Of a DNA stretch of 64,000 nucleotides, positions 34,829 through 45,949 are shown in pieces (position 1 is the stretch's first letter; each line of letters begins with the position of its first letter). Position numbers and translations under genes: made by a program. Below the pieces are notes generated by a model. That model had not been told where the DNA came from and did no database searches. It saw only the letters and a program-made list of their open reading frames with translations. Location: positions 6,114,965 to 6,178,964 of the forward strand of contig NC_083344.1 in NCBI RefSeq assembly GCF_019175385.1, read 5' to 3'. This DNA is from Lycium barbarum. Taxonomy: Eukaryota > Streptophyta > Magnoliopsida > Solanales > Solanaceae.

Positions 34829-35770
34829 ATGGGTAACCCAAGGCAAGGAAAAAAGATTTCATCCAAGGTTGCAGGCAAAGGAAAGGGTCGTGGCGCAGGC
34901 AAAGTAACCTCACGGTTGCGTGACGAAGATCAAATCAAAGACACCAGGGCTACAACGAGGCCAGTTGCACCTCCCAGGCCAGCCTCACCATCCGAAAGTT
35001 CCTCCTCGTATGATGAGGAGAGTTCGTCTAGTTGGATGGGACATAGTGAACCCAGGCGGGCTGTCACACTAACACACCAACCTCAACCACCCATTAGACA
35101 ACCTACTACGGAGGAGCGCAAAAAAGAGTGCGAGCAGGAAAGGAGAGAAACTGACATTCGGATGAGGGTTATGTATGAGTAGGACCTCTGATTTTCTGTG
35201 GAGGGATCTAAAGACTTGTACAACATAGGGTGTGAGCTGGCAAAGAATGAGGGGCAGGACCCAAAGCGAAGTATCTTCGAGGAGAGGAACGTCAGCTTCG
35301 ATGGTCTCGATGGATATTCAGGCATTCGTGACACTATCCGCTTCCATAAGTTAGAGTTTTTGAAAAACTCTGTGGGGTCCTACATCCAGGCTCTTGTTCT
35401 GGAATTCTACGCTTCTTATGGGGCTGCTGTATTCAAAGCACAGAAAAAAGGGCAGCGAGCAACTCAAGTGCCGGCCATGAATGAGGTAGTCGTGCGAAAG
35501 AAGAAGATTGATGTTTCCCCGACAGCCATCAATAAAATACTATTCGGGGAGGATTATACCGCGCCTACAGCGGCGGAGGAAGGGGAGTTTGTCTACAAAG
35601 TTGAATAGAAAGATACAATCTCCATCAGAAAATGGGTGGCCTCAGTGATTGCACGGTCGGCAGATCCCGAATGGGCAGTAGTGCCAAAGTTGACAACTGC
35701 TACGCGAATTTGGAAAAACACCCTCACGCCAGAGGCAAAGTTTTAGTGACAGATTGTTCTGTTCCGCATC
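34829..35770 (+). pseudogene. Athila ORF2 ('putative plant transposon protein' type), 5' part
   Basis: ATG at 34829. The N-terminus is basic and Ser-rich (KGKGRGAGKVTSRLR, then ESSSSYDEESSSS), followed by a conserved domain with DLYNIGCELAKNEGQ, FYASYGAAVF, SPTAINKILFGEDY and RKWVASVI segments, the plant 'transposon protein' domain seen after pol in Athila-like elements. Its function is unknown to me, although this ORF is sometimes called env-like. Stops at about 35180, 35189, 35606 and 35744-35748 interrupt it. The frame is cut at 35770 by the chromovirus and resumes at 45950. Confidence 0.75.
35766..35770. repeat. Left target duplication of the Tekay-like element
   Basis: GCATC, identical to 45945-45949. 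Removing the insert and one copy restores the ORF2 reading frame. Confidence 0.92.
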
Positions 35771-36044
35771 TGTAACACCCCGCATCTTGGAACTAAGTTT
35801 AAGCTCATATCATTAGAAGTCTAGTGAAAACACTGTAGGTTTGAGCGTTTGCAAAAATGGTTGATAGGCTTATTTCGGGCAGCGATAACTCCTTGATCCA
35901 TTGCGAATCTGGAAGAACCTCCTTGATGAAAGTTGTAGCCCTATTGAATATCTTTCCAACGGTATATTATGAGGATTAAACGGACATCTGTGCAAAGAGT
36001 TATGCCCATTTGAGTGAAGCCTGTTCGCTGGACAAGTCGTCTGC

Positions 36045-36301
36045 GTTACGGTGACGTTACGGACCGTAACTCGTGTTACGGGCCGTAACAGTGAGCCATA
36101 ACACAGACAAAATTTCCAGAACCTCACTGGAAATTTCGTTCACGATACGGTCCAAGGATACGGTCCGTCCCTTGGGTTACGGGTCGTACCTTGTGTTACG
36201 GACCGTAACAGTGTACCGTAACACAGGGAGAATTTCCAGAAATTTTCGACAAGGTACGACGCCACGTTACGGTCCGTCCCTTGTGTTACGGGACCGTAAC
36301 A
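36045..36301. promoter_or_regulatory. Palindrome array in U3 of the Tekay-like 5' LTR
   Basis: Five or more sites such as GTTACGGACCGTAAC and GTTACGGGCCGTAAC, with variants (TACGGTCCGTCCC), and AATTTCCAGAA sequences between. The second copy is at 43265-43533. In the 3' LTR the companion palindrome is complete (TTTCCAGAAACTTTCTGGAAA); in the 5' LTR 12 bases of it are missing. Confidence 0.75.
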
Positions 36302-36539
36302 TGGGCGTGTTTTGGTCCGCAGTTGAGTTTCGGGTCACCTGACTTCGGGAGGCCATAACCCCATCGTAAGTTGAGAATTTGGGAAAAAACTCAAAGAACG
36401 AAAGTTGTAGATAATTGAAATACCTTTCCAACCATAGGTTGTGGGTTCACAGGTGACGTCGGGATAGGGAGATATGGACGTTTTAAGACAGAACAGTCCC
36501 GACCCATTTTCAAGTTGGGTCAACCCATTTTCCCCTTGG

Positions 36540-36548
36540 TATATATAG
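36540..36548 (+). promoter_or_regulatory. TATA box of the Tekay-like LTR
   Basis: TATATATAG about 240 bases downstream of the palindrome array. The equivalent in the 3' LTR is 43771-43779. Confidence 0.6.
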
Positions 36549-37867
36549 AAAATAAAACCCTAGCAACCCACTTTTTCTCCAAAATTCAGATTTTAGAGAG
36601 AGGAAGTGAGAGAGAAGGGAATCTAGAGAGAAGAAGGAGAAAATCAACCAATTTTAAGGCCCCAAATCCCAAAGTTCGTGAAGGATAATTTGTAGTACAA
36701 GTTGTGGTCGTCATTTTAAGCTAAAGATCGGACTTGGGGGTGTTGATTTCGTGGTGACTACCCAAAAGGTAATATTTCTACTCCCTATTCACTTGTAGTT
36801 GTGAATTGATGAATTCTTGGGAGAATAATAATTGGGTTTGTTGAAGATGATTATATGAATTATGCTAGAATTGTTGGATTGTTGACTTGGGATTGTTGTA
36901 TTCATATGGTTGATGAAAAATGATGTTAATTACATCTAATGGAGATTGTAGAATTAGCTAGAAGTAAAAGGATGGGGATTTGGTGAAGAAAACACCATTA
37001 ATGAGGGTTATAAAGCTTCACGCCTATTAAGTGTTTGATAAAATGCTTAGATGAACAAAACATGGATATGGTTGCTAATATAGAATCCCTATGACTTGTA
37101 TTGCTATAGATTGAAGTTGAAGGGATTGAAAGACATTGTGATACGTTCAAAAGCGGGAGGTTAAGGTATGTAGAACTTCCATCCACATGTGGGAATCTCT
37201 ACGTTCTTCCCCATGATCCGTTTCGTAAAATCTATGAAGTTCAAATCGTAGGGCATTAAACCCAACATATTGGTAGCCCGTAATTATGTATGTATGTACA
37301 TGAATTCCGTATCTATGTTCGTTATTGTATTCCTAATCTTCCATTACGGACATTAGGGATCCTAGCTTAATCCATGAATCATGATTTTTTCCTCATGTGT
37401 TCTCATTATGTTCATATGAAACTGCATGAGTTATTTTGCAAGTTATAAACATGTTTTCAAGTCAACTACAAATATATGATTATGAACTATTGTATTACTC
37501 GTGAATCAAGAACATGTTTGCAAGACTATGACAAGTCATCTTATGAAACTATTTTACAAGTTATTTCATGAAACCATGCTTACGAGATTATTTTATGAAA
37601 CCATGTTTACAAGCTATTTCATGAAACCATGTTTACAAGTTATTTCGTGAAATCATGATTCCAAGACAAGTACAAGTAAATTCACGAAAGTCATGGGCTT
37701 CTTAGCCAAATATATTTTGTTCATGTTTTTGGGAGTTGCACAAATTACCGAGAAGGCTCAGATAGCCTGAAACTACGGAGCCACCGTAGGACAAGGATCG
37801 CTCCGCCCAGATAGGACGATACCTTAATTTTACACTTAATGGATCCATCAGGTACCTTACTATCTCA

Positions 37868-38008
37868 GGCAAGGTATGAGGGCTCTGCTGGTCCGGCGAG
37901 GTACCAGACTCCACGTACCCACGTGGTAAATTACTACCTTATACTCTGGCAAGGTATGAGGGCTCTGCTGGTCCGGCGAGGTACCAGACTCCACGTACCC
38001 ACGTGGTG
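37868..38008. repeat. 80-bp tandem duplication in the Tekay-like LTR
   Basis: Two copies start GGCAAGGTATGAGGGCTCTG at 37868 and 37948, and each ends with the G-box-like palindrome CCACGTACCCACGTGG. The same pair is in the 3' LTR near 45100-45240. Confidence 0.9.
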
Positions 38009-38071
38009 ATATGATATGATATGATACGTCGGTTATGAAATGCTCTCCCTACTTATCATGTTTTACTCATG

Positions 38072-38072
<1 letters not shown>

Positions 38073-38135
<63 letters not shown>
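38073..38135. repeat. (TA)n microsatellite, about 31 repeats
   Basis: The equivalent tract in the 3' LTR (45304-45320) has only about 8 repeats. Confidence 0.95.
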
Positions 38136-38139
<4 letters not shown>

Positions 38140-38764
38140 TCATGCTCATGCTCATGTTCATGTCCAAGTTTTCAGTTTCAGTTCTTATCATGTTATTCCA
38201 TGTCCCATGTTGTTTCTCTCGGTTGCTTTACATACCGGTACATTCAATGTGCTGACGTCCCCTTTTTATTGCCCGGAGGCCTGCATTTCACGATGCAGGT
38301 ACTGATATACAGGACGACACATCTGCTCAGTAGGACAACATTCGTATCAGCTTATTGGTGAGCCCCATCTCATTCGGGGTTTAGTCAACTTTTATTTTAT
38401 GATTAATTATGCATCTAAAGGTATGCTGGGGGCCTTGTCCCAGTAAGTATGTTTTCCAGTCAGACTCATGATAGAGGTTTCATAGACTAGACAAGTCAGT
38501 TATGTTATGTTATGTCAGACATTCGGAGTCGTATAGCCATTTTTGGCTCATTCATGTTATTTCCGCACTCATGTTTGAACAAGTGTTTTTATTAAGTATT
38601 ATGACTTACTACGTTTTATAAAGGCTCATCATGCATTCACGTTATATTTTCGCTCATGTATGCCTCATGATAGTTCAACAAGCCATGTGGTTCGCTCGGT
38701 CACATGCAGTCAGGCACCGAGTGCCGTGTTACGTCCAGGCCATGGTTCGGGGCGTGACAAAGCT

Positions 38765-38777
38765 TGGTATCAGAGCC
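38765..38777 (+). other. Primer-binding site of the Tekay-like element
   Basis: TGGTATCAGAGCC, complementary to the initiator tRNA-Met 3' end, 5 bases after the LTR. Confidence 0.9.
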
Positions 38778-40640
38778 TAGGTTCAAGTGTCTTAGGGAGT
38801 CTATGAAACCGTGTCCAGTGGGGTCACTTTTATATGTGTGTGCGCGCCACACATATAAACAGTTGACCACCAAGACATTCAGGATTGTCTCATTTCTTTC
38901 TACTCTAGATCGTGCCATGAAGCTTAGAGCAATAAGAAACTTCTCTTCCTCTCGGATTACGTAAGTTTCGAATGCGCAGGGGATGAACAAAAAATTCAAG
39001 GTCCAAGTAAGGATGTTTACCCATAGGGGGTACAATTGTGCAGTACTTACTGGTAACAAATGAGACTTCAAGTGCTATTGAAAGTGGAATACAATGTAAG
39101 TTTCCCGAGAAGGGGTGTAGTCGAATGAATGGTATGTTGAATGATAATGATGTTCTTGAGAAAGGAGAATGGAATACAACAGGGAGAGGATATCAGAGAA
39201 ATTAGAAAAGGAGCTAAGTCAACAGGAAAAAGGTAAATCATGGAGGATCTCAAGGGAGTGGTGGTAGACAGTTTTCTACCGGAAGTCATCAGGACCCACT
39301 CCATCTGCAGTTAAAGATTGAAAGGGAAAATAAACAGGAAAGTGTAGCAGGTACAGTTTGAGTTGGACATATGAGGTAAGTTCATCATTTTTATACTGTT
39401 TTCGAAATTGGGAGCCTTGTGTGGCTACGATATGATATGATATATGTATATATGTTGGCCTTGTGAGGCATTGTTGGTATTTCCTGCGTGCAGGTTTTGG
39501 GATAGTAAGAAATACAGAGGAAACTCTGCCAAATATTTCCTAGAAATAGAAGGAGAATAAGATATAAGTTCGTAATATGTCTGGAAAAGCCATGTCAACA
39601 GTAATGATAAGATTTGACTAAGTTACGAGTACGGCTGACCTTGAGAAATATAATTTGATTTCCTATTCAGATGAACACCTTGAGTGGGTGGCAGTTCGGA
39701 TACATCCGAATGTGTGTTAGAAACCAAGGGCTTAAGTTAAGTTCAGAGTAGAGAGATTAGTGGAAGAAGAAATCAGCTAAGCCGTAAAAGAGCAAACTAC
39801 AGAAGAATAGCCTTTAAGAGTTGTCAAAAAGGGGTTGTCCTAATATTTACAGTGTGAGCAGAGTTAAGTCGTTAAGATGGAGTATACCAGTTACGAATAC
39901 AGTAGCAACCTGTTTATGTAAGTAAATTTAGTTTTTCCCCATGAGAAATTGCTCAGATATGAGTCAAAAAAAATCGTCAGTGTTGGAGAGTACAAAGAAA
40001 TTACAGAAGATAAGGAATGTTAATTGCAATCCCATCAGAAGGGAAGAATTTATAAGTATAAGATGTTAGCCTTGGTCTAAGGGGGAGATGCATAAATCGC
40101 TAGTAAGTCCAGCGAGATAATTGAAGACCTGAATGGTTAGTATGAGACATGAAGAACCTCAGTTCAGTTAAGTTGGCATAATGAGATAGTCTTCATAAGG
40201 AATATGCCTAACCCGAAATGAGTAGAATGATCGTCGAACAAATCATGTCAAGTTCAATTATTATCGATTAGGCGATCACAGAAAAGCTATAAGATTATGC
40301 CTAGATATGTGTCACCAGGATAGTGCCATTGCACAAGACTCTAATATATAAGGTGCTAGTGAAAGACTTAGCACACAACAGTACTATGAGTATTTTAGGA
40401 AATATCTCAAAAAAAAAAAAATCAAGTATGGCTCATGATTTAGGCACACAAGAGAACTAAGGTGAAAGAATTTCACTACTTCTCCAAGCTAGGAATTCGA
40501 CTTTCAGACTCCGAAGTGGGTGGAGTTATTGCCCAGGACATGGCATTCCTGCTTGGTCATTTAAGTTAGAGAGAAGCAGTTTGGTGATTCCTACTTACTG
40601 CAGATGAAAGAGGGGATTCCCGAATAGAAAGCCTTAGCTT
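38778..40640. other. Non-coding internal region where gag, protease and RT should be
   Basis: No gypsy gag, protease or RT motif could be found in any frame. Part of it (about 39410-39570, GTGAGGCATTG ... GGAAACTCTGCC) resembles the 3' untranslated region of the same element at about 42240-42360, so the region was rearranged. Confidence 0.6.
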
Positions 40641-41380
40641 TTGAACAGGAGGGAGATAATGGTACCTTGAGATATCGAGGCAGATTACGCGTTCCAGATG
40701 TTGATGGACTCAGAGAGGAATTATGTCAGAAGCTCACAATTCCAGGTATTCCATTCACCCAGGTTCCACTAAGATGTATCATGATCTTAAGGAGATTTAC
40801 TGGTGGAACGACATGAAGAAGAATGTGGCAGATTTTGTAGCTAAGTGCCCGAATTGTCAGCAGGTGAAAGCCGAACACCAGAGGCCTGGTGGCTTGACTC
40901 AAAATGCTGATATTCCTGTCTGGAAATGGGAAGTGATCAATATGGGCTTTGTATCAGGTCCACCTCATTCAGCTAGGAGGCATGATTTAAATTTCGATGA
41001 TTGTGGACAGACTTACGAAGTCAGCGCACTTCTTGCCAGTTAAGACCACAGATTGAACAAGAAGATTATGCCAAGTCATATGTTAATGAAATTTCCGGAT
41101 TGTATGGGACCCTAGTGTCCATTATTTCAGATTTTGGTGTTCAGTTCACAGCGAACTTTTGAAAATCCTTTCAGAAAGGATTTGGGTACGGAGGTGAACC
41201 TTAGCACAACTTTTCATCCTCAGACAAATGGTCAGACAGATACGCTATTCAGATCTCATGTTATGATGTTCATGTTAGTTCAATACTCAGATATTTATGT
41301 CAGCTTAGTACTCAGGTATCAGTCCAGTACTCACGTATTCATGCCAGCTCAGTATTCAGCTAATCCAGTATTCAGTTAGC
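40640..41380 (+). pseudogene. Chromovirus integrase, N-terminal finger and part of core (broken)
   Basis: GTLRYRGRLRVPDVDGLREEL (about 40660-40720) precedes a frameshift. Then HPGSTKMYHDLKEIYWWNDMKKNV and CPNCQQVKAEHQRPGG give the HHCC finger (40723-41043). The catalytic core is mostly missing; a later piece reads LGTEVNLSTTFHPQTNGQTD at about 41176-41235. It is followed by a degenerate CAGTATTCAG-type repeat (41260-41470) that interrupts the gene. Confidence 0.8.
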
Positions 41381-41475
41381 TCAGTATTCAGTCAGCCAGT
41401 CTTCAGTCAATTCAATAGACATTCAATCTAGTATCTCAGCAGTTTAGTAGTCATGTATTCATTCAGTTCAGTAAC
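41260..41475. repeat. Degenerate TCAGTATTCAG-type low-complexity repeat
   Basis: Many imperfect copies of (A/T)TCAG(C/T)TCAGTATTCAG replace part of the integrase gene. A similar CATGT-rich low-complexity tract lies at 42690-42930. Confidence 0.7.
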
Positions 41476-41653
41476 CATGTGTCCTTGATTTCAATGGTAA
41501 TTGGGATGACCACCTGCCTCTTATTGAGTTTACTTACAAAAATAACTACCATGCTAGTATTAGGATAACACTGTTGGAAACCCTTTTAAGCAAAGGTGTA
41601 GATCACCAATTGGTTGATTCGAAGTTGGTGAAGCAGAGTTATTAAGATCAGAT

Positions 41654-42220
41654 TTGGGTTACCAGGTTATAGAGAAAGTTAAGTTAATACAGGAGTGTTT
41701 GAAAATGGCTCAGGGTCACCAGAAGTCTTACACAGATGTGAGGCCAAGGGACTTAAAATTTTCAGTAGATGATTGGGTGTTCCTTAAAATCTCACCCATG
41801 AAAGGTATCATGAGATTTGGCAAGAAAGGGAAGCTAAGTCCCAGATATATTGGACCTTACAGAATTCTACGAAAGGTTGGTCTAGTAGCTTATGAACTTG
41901 AGTTGCCACAAGATTTGGCTGTTGTACACCCAGTGTTTCATGTATCCATGTTGAGGAAGTGTGTAGGAGACCTGTCATTGGTTTTTTCTACTGATACTAT
42001 AACAGTTAAGGATAGTTTGACGTATGAGGAGATCCCCATAGCCATTCTTGACCGTCAGATTCGCAAGTTGAGGACTAAGGAAGTAGCCTCAGTGAAAGTC
42101 CTGTGGAGGAGTCAGAAAGTTAAGGAAGCTACATGGGAAGCCGAGACGGATATGAAATCCATGTACCCGCACTTGTTTCATCCCGCAGAAGAGATTTATG
42201 ATGAAACACCAAGATTTTGA
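41654..42220 (+). pseudogene. Chromovirus integrase C-terminus with chromodomain-like tail
   Basis: An open frame of 189 codons: VIEKVKLIQECLKMAQGHQKSY, then the GPY/F module (KLSPRYIGPYRILRKVG, AYELELPQDLAVVHPVFHVS), then a chromodomain-like end (VKVLWRSQKVKEATWEAETDM). The chromodomain guides integration into heterochromatin in this clade. Upstream, 41500-41650 encodes an [17 protein letters not shown] piece in another frame. It supports assignment to Tekay/Del chromoviruses. Confidence 0.88.
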
Positions 42221-42979
42221 GGTATGTAAGCTTTCTTTTCATGCTTTTGGTCGTGTGTGGCCAATTTATAATGCTATTGTGATGTAGCCCTGTGAGGCAA
42301 TGATATTATGGGCTGTTGTGACAGGTTGGTAGTGCCATAATACAGGGGAAACTCTGGCGAAAATTTTGTAGAATCCTGAATGTTATCAATTGCGGACGTA
42401 TGTTCCAACAGAGGGGGAGAATGTTACACCTAGGAAATTTCTCCGTTAGTATACCGCGAATAGACCCACGAAGGGTATGACGTATACGACATGTTGATGA
42501 GTAAGGAGTAATATTTAATGATTCTAAATGAGATTTCAAAGACATTTGAGGTAGGAGACGAAAGTTGTTAAGGAAAGCAAGGTATATGTTGTGTGTCGAA
42601 CAAGGATTACGAGTATCGACATAATGATGGCTTAATGACATTTTGGAGACGAGTTATAATGTCCCTTATGTATTCCTGCCTCACGTTTCACATTCGAGTT
42701 CATGTATTCACTATTCATGTCTCATGTTTAGGCACTGATGTTTTCATGAAACTATATCATGTTAGTTTCCATACCCCATGTCATGTTATGTCTCATGTTC
42801 CACGCTCATGTCAGCTATCCAGTGCCCATGTTCATGTCTCAGTATTCACGTTTCCATGTAACCATGTCATGTTAGTTCAGTCTCCATGTTTCATGTCAAG
42901 TTTCCTTCATGTTCATGTAGTCAAGCCATGTCCAGACATATTCTCAACCATTATCCATCATTCGAGGACGAATGATCCC

Positions 42980-42989
42980 AAGGGGGAGA
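42980..42989 (+). other. Polypurine tract of the Tekay-like element
   Basis: AAGGGGGAGA, three bases before the 3' LTR. Confidence 0.85.
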
Positions 42990-42992
42990 TAT

Positions 42993-45944
42993 TGTAACAC
43001 CCCGCATCTTGGAACTAAGTATAAGCTCATATCATTAGAAGTCTAGTGAAAACACTGTAGGTTTGAACGTTTGCAAAAATGGTTGATAGGCTTATTTCGG
43101 GCAGCGATAACTCCTTGATCCATTGCGAATCTGGAAGAACCTCCTTGATGAAAGTTGTAGCCCTATTGAATAGCTTTCCAACGGTATATTATGAGGATTA
43201 AACGGACATCTGTGCAAAGAGTTATGCCCATTTGAGTGAAGCCTATTCGCTGGAAAAGTCGTCTGCGTTACGGTGACGTTACGGACCGTAACTCGTGTTA
43301 CGGGCCGTAACAGTGAGCCGTAACACAGACAAAATTTCCAGAACCTCACTGGAAATTTTGTTCACGATACGGTCCAAGGATACGGTCCGTCCCTTGGGTT
43401 ACGGGTCGTACCTTGTGTTACGGACCGTAACAGTGTACCGTAACACAGGGAGAATTTCCAGAAACTTTCTGGAAATTTTCGACAAGGTACGACGCCACGT
43501 TACAGTCCGTCCCTTGTGTTACAGGACCGTAACATGGGCGTGTTTTGGTCCGCAGTTGAGTTTCGGGTCACCTGACTTCGGGAGGCCATAACCCCATCGT
43601 AAGTTGAGAATTTGGGAAAACTCAAAGAACGAAAGTTGTAGATAATTGAAATACCTTTCCAACCATAGGTTGTGAGTTCACAGGTGACGTCGGGATAGGG
43701 AGATATGGACGTTTTAAGACAGAACAGTCCCGACCCATTTTCAAGTTGGGTCAACCCATTTTCCCCTTGGTATATATAGAAAATAAAACCCTAGCAGCCC
43801 ACTTTTTCTCCAAAATTCAGATTTTAGAGAGAGGAAGTGAGAGAGAAGGGAATCTAGAGAGAAGAAGGAGAAAATCAACCAATTTTAAGGCCCCAAATCC
43901 CAAAGTTCGTGAAGGATAATTTGTAGTACAAGTTGTGGTCGTCATTTTAAGCTAAAGATCGGACTTGGGGGTGTTGATTTCGTGGTGACTACCCAAAAGG
44001 TAATATTTCTACTCCCTATTCACTTGTAGTTGTGAATTGATGAATTCTTGGGAGAATAATAATTGGGTTTGTTGAAGATGATTATATGAATTATGCTAGA
44101 ATTGTTGGATTGTTGACTTGGGATTGTTGTATTCATATGGTTGATGAAAAATGATGTTAATTACATCTAATGGAGATTGTAGAATTAGCTAGAAGTAAAA
44201 GGATGGGGATTTGGTGAAGAAAACACCATTAATGAGGGTTATAAAGCTTCACGCCTATTAAGTGTTTGATAAAATGCTTAGATGAACAAAACATGGATAT
44301 GGTTGCTAATATAGAATCCCTATGACTTGTATTGCTATAGATTGAAGTTGAAGGGATTGAAAGACATTGTGATACGTTCAAAAGCGGGAGGTTAAGGTAT
44401 GTAGAACTTCCATCCACATGTGGGAATCTCTACGTTCTTCCCCATGATCCGTTTCGTAAAATCTATGAAGTTCAAATCGTAGGGCATTAAACCCAACATA
44501 TTGGTAGCCCGTAATTATGTATGTATGTACATGAATTCCGTATCTATGTTCGTTATTGTATTCCTAATCTTCCATTACGGACATTAGGGATCCTAGCTTA
44601 ATCCATGAATCATGATTTTTTCCTCATGTGTTCTCATTATGTTCATATGAAACTGCATGAGTTATTTTGCAAGTTATAAACATGTTTTCAAGTCAACTAC
44701 AAATATATGATTATGAACTATTGTATTACTCGTGAATCAAGAACATGTTTGCAAGACTATGACAAGTCATCTTATGAAACTATTTTACAAGTTATTTCAT
44801 GAAACCATGCTTACAAGATTATTTTATGAAACCATGTTTACAAGCTATTTCATGAAACCATGTTTACAAGTTATTTCGTGAAATCATGATTCCAAGACAA
44901 GTACAAGTAAATTCACGAAAGTCATGGGCTTCTTAGCCAAATATATTTTGTTCATGTTTTTGGGAGTTGCACAAATTACCGAGAAGGCTCAGATAGCCTG
45001 AAACTACGGAGCCACCGTAGGACAAGGATCGCTCCGCCCAGATAGGACGATACCTTAATTTTACACTTAATGGATCCATCAGGTACCTTACTACCTCAGG
45101 CAAGGTATGAGGGCTCTGCTGGTCCGGCGAGGTACCAGACTCCACGTACCCACGTGGTAAATTACTACCTTATACTCTGGCAAGGTATGAGGGCTCTGCT
45201 GGTCCGGCGAGGTACCAGACTCCACGTACCCACGTGGTGATATGATATGATATGATACGTCGGTTATGAAATGCTCTCCCTACTTATCATGTTTTACTCA
45301 TGTTATATATATATATATATGTACTCATGCTCATGCTCATGTTCATGTCCAAGTTTTCAGTTTCAGTTCTTATCATGTTATTCCATGTCCCATGTTGTTT
45401 CTCTCGGTTGCTTTACATACCGGTACATTCAATGTGCTGACGTCCCCTTTTTATTGCCCGGAGGCCTGCATTTCACGATGCAGGTACTGATATACAGGAC
45501 GACACATCTGCTCAGTAGGACAACATTCGTATCAGCTTATTGGTGAGCCCCATCTCATTCGGGGTTTAGTCAACTTTTATTTTATGATTAATTATGCATC
45601 TAAAGGTATGCTGGGGGCCTTGTCCCAGTAAGTATGTTTTCCAGTCAGACTCATGATAGAGGTTTCATAGACTAGACAAGTCAGTTATGTTATGTTATGT
45701 CAGACATTCGGAGTCGTATAGCCATTTTTGGCTCATTCATGTTATTTCCGCACTCATGTTTGAACAAGTGTTTTTATTAAGTATTATGACTTACTACGTT
45801 TTATAAAGGCTCATCATGCATTCACGTTATATTTCCGCTCATGTATGCCTCATGATAGTTCAACAAGCCATGTGGTTCGCTCGGTCACATGCAGTCAGGC
45901 ACCGAGTGCCGTGTTACGTCCAGGCCATGGTTCGGGGCGTGACA
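42993..45944 (+). repeat. 3' LTR of the Tekay-like element (2952 bp)
   Basis: Nearly identical to 35771-38759. Palindrome array at about 43265-43533, TATA at 43771-43779, and short TA repeat at 45304-45320. Confidence 0.95.
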
Positions 45945-45949
45945 GCATC

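Larger units (their letters stand above)
35771..38759 (+). repeat. 5' LTR of the Tekay-like element (2989 bp)
   Basis: Carries the palindrome array (36045-36301), TATA (36540-36548), ATGAAACCATGTTTACAAG-type short repeats (about 37545-37650), an 80-bp tandem duplication (37868-38008) and a long TA microsatellite. Ends are fixed by the TSD and PBS. Confidence 0.95.
35771..45944 (+). mobile_element. Tekay/Del-like chromovirus, internally deleted, nested in Athila ORF2
   Basis: LTRs 35771-38759 and 42993-45944 (TGTAACACCC ... GGCGTGACA), target duplication GCATC, initiator-Met PBS at 38765-38777 and PPT at 42980-42989. The internal part is only 4.2 kb. It keeps parts of integrase and a chromodomain-like C-terminus but lacks recognisable gag, protease and RT. 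It must have moved with proteins supplied by a relative. LTRs differ by only about fifteen substitutions by my manual reading, plus a TA-repeat length change, a 12-base indel and a 2-base indel. It is therefore the youngest insertion in the nest. Confidence 0.93.

Noticed and set aside
38035..38361. Open frames of (YI)n across the TA microsatellite
   Set aside because: All three frames are the product of TA repeats inside an LTR. No gene.
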